DNA of 64,000 nucleotides, from assembly GCF_900129875.1 (NCBI RefSeq), contig NZ_FQXC01000005.1, positions 124,001-188,000 of the forward strand, written 5' to 3'. The DNA comes from Marivita hallyeonensis. GTDB lineage: Bacteria; Pseudomonadota; Alphaproteobacteria; Rhodobacterales; Rhodobacteraceae. Of the stretch, positions 63,400 through 64,000 are shown in pieces (the first letter of the stretch is position 1; the number at the start of each line of letters is the position of its first letter). Position numbers and translations under genes: made by a program. Under the pieces are notes generated by a model. It was not told the origin of the DNA. It ran no database searches and was given only the letters and a program-made list of their open reading frames with translations.

Positions 63400-64000
63400 A
63401 TGTGCAAGACCTGCGACTACACCATCCACAGCGCGCAGCATCATTTCGGCTGGGACAATGCGATTGCGCCCGTCGCGACCGTGGCGCCCGGATCGACGCT
63501 ACTGTTTCACTGCATGGATGCGGCCGGCGGTCAGCTTGGACCCTCAAGCACCGTGGACGATGTCGCAGCGCTCGATTTCGGCAAGATCAATCCGGTCTCC
63601 GGCCCGATCTATGTTGATGGGGCCGAGCCGGGCGACGCGCTCAAGGTCACGTTCGAAGGCTTTGCGCCGCGTGAGACCGATGGCAGCGCCTGGGGCTGGA
63701 CCGCCAACATCCCCGGTTTCGGCCTCCTGGCCGATCAGTTCGACGACCCGGCTCTGACGATCTGGACCTACGATGCCCGCACCATGGCACCCGCGCTCTG
63801 GGGCGATATGGGCCGCGTGCCTCTCAAGCCGTTCACCGGCACCATCGGGGTGGCGCTCGCCGAGCCGGGCCTGCATTCCATCGTCCCGCCCCGGCGTACG
63901 GGCGGCAATCTCGATATCCGGGATCTCTCCACGGGGACGGAGATCTACCTGCCGGTCGAGGTGGCAGGTGCGCTCTTTTCCGTGGGCGACACGCATGCTG
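63400..64000 (+). CDS. Acetamidase/formamidase family protein, 5' part
   Basis: About 200 residues of an amidase of the FmdA/AmdA fold, cut by the window edge. Matching stretches are HHFGWDNAIAPVATVAPGSTL, VSGPIYVDGAEPGDALKV, WGWTANIPGFGLLADQF and GTIGVALAEPGLHSIVPPRRTGGNLDIRDL. These hydrolyse formamide or short amides to ammonia and acid. GGAGAG lies before the ATG. As the last gene visible in the catabolic locus, it could act on an amide released by the earlier hydrolases. Confidence 0.93.
   Translation, partial: MCKTCDYTIHSAQHHFGWDNAIAPVATVAPGSTLLFHCMDAAGGQLGPSSTVDDVAALDFGKINPVSGPIYVDGAEPGDALKVTFEGFAPRETDGSAWGWTANIPGFGLLADQFDDPALTIWTYDARTMAPALWGDMGRVPLKPFTGTIGVALAEPGLHSIVPPRRTGGNLDIRDLSTGTEIYLPVEVAGALFSVGDTHA

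Noticed and set aside
1-64000. CRISPR arrays, insertion sequences, riboswitches or prophage genes
   Set aside because: No regularly spaced repeats, transposase or phage motifs, or known riboswitch cores were seen.

Overview
The window looks like a chromosomal segment of an alphaproteobacterium of the order Rhodobacterales, probably a marine roseobacter-type organism. This rests on gene content and on moderately high GC with strong GC3 in the coding regions: ParC, DUF1244, DUF3572, an ImuA-type protein, a PleD-like cyclase, an H-NOX/GGDEF pair, a pyrrolysine-free MttB and two regulatory-site types typical of the group. No complete mobile element, CRISPR array, prophage or rRNA was seen.

Layout. 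0-6 kb: 3' part missing parC, an SH3 protein, an SDR enzyme, a small twin-helix membrane protein with a PduO-type cobalamin adenosyltransferase, DUF1244, an N-formylglutamate amidohydrolase-like protein and pyruvate kinase. 6-16 kb: translation genes (rpmI-rplT, pheS, pheT) with a three-helix DUF5706-like membrane protein inserted between pheS and pheT, plus an OmpA-like protein, a fused transporter/spermidine synthase and a YtoQ protein. 16-24 kb: mscL, ald with a divergent Lrp-type regulator, an FKBP isomerase, a LysR regulator, metG, an MFS exporter and an orphan imuA carrying a perfect alphaproteobacterial LexA box. 24-32 kb: modABC with overlapping genes, an aldo/keto reductase, a CoA racemase, an XRE regulator divergent from a fatty acid desaturase, and a DMT transporter. 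32-40 kb: a signalling-rich stretch with an EF-hand protein, an ECF sigma factor with a small membrane protein and a CnrX-like sensor, a PleD-like diguanylate cyclase with degenerate receivers, MttB, and an H-NOX protein overlapping an HNOBA-GGDEF cyclase. 40-47 kb: an MscS channel, tRNA-Gln(TTG), and an RND efflux pair preceded by a hairpin and a tiny ORF. 47-52 kb: an FAD oxidoreductase behind a perfect FNR-type box, a membrane protein, an amidase, then about 1 kb without any recognisable gene.

The last 12 kb (52-64 kb, running off the window) is a coherent catabolic locus. An RpiR/SIS regulator sits beside a perfect operator-like palindrome. On one side it is followed by a glutamine-synthetase-like ligase and a 1008-residue kinase/M23/class-III aminotransferase fusion. 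On the other side lie an N-formylglutamate amidohydrolase, a cysteine hydrolase, a complete branched-chain-amino-acid-type ABC importer with fused permease and ATPase, and a formamidase/acetamidase. Together they suggest uptake and stepwise dismantling of a nitrogenous amine/amide that I cannot name from sequence. This locus, the H-NOX lacking its usual heme histidine, the DUF5706-like protein in the phe operon and the orphan SOS-controlled imuA are the most interesting items.
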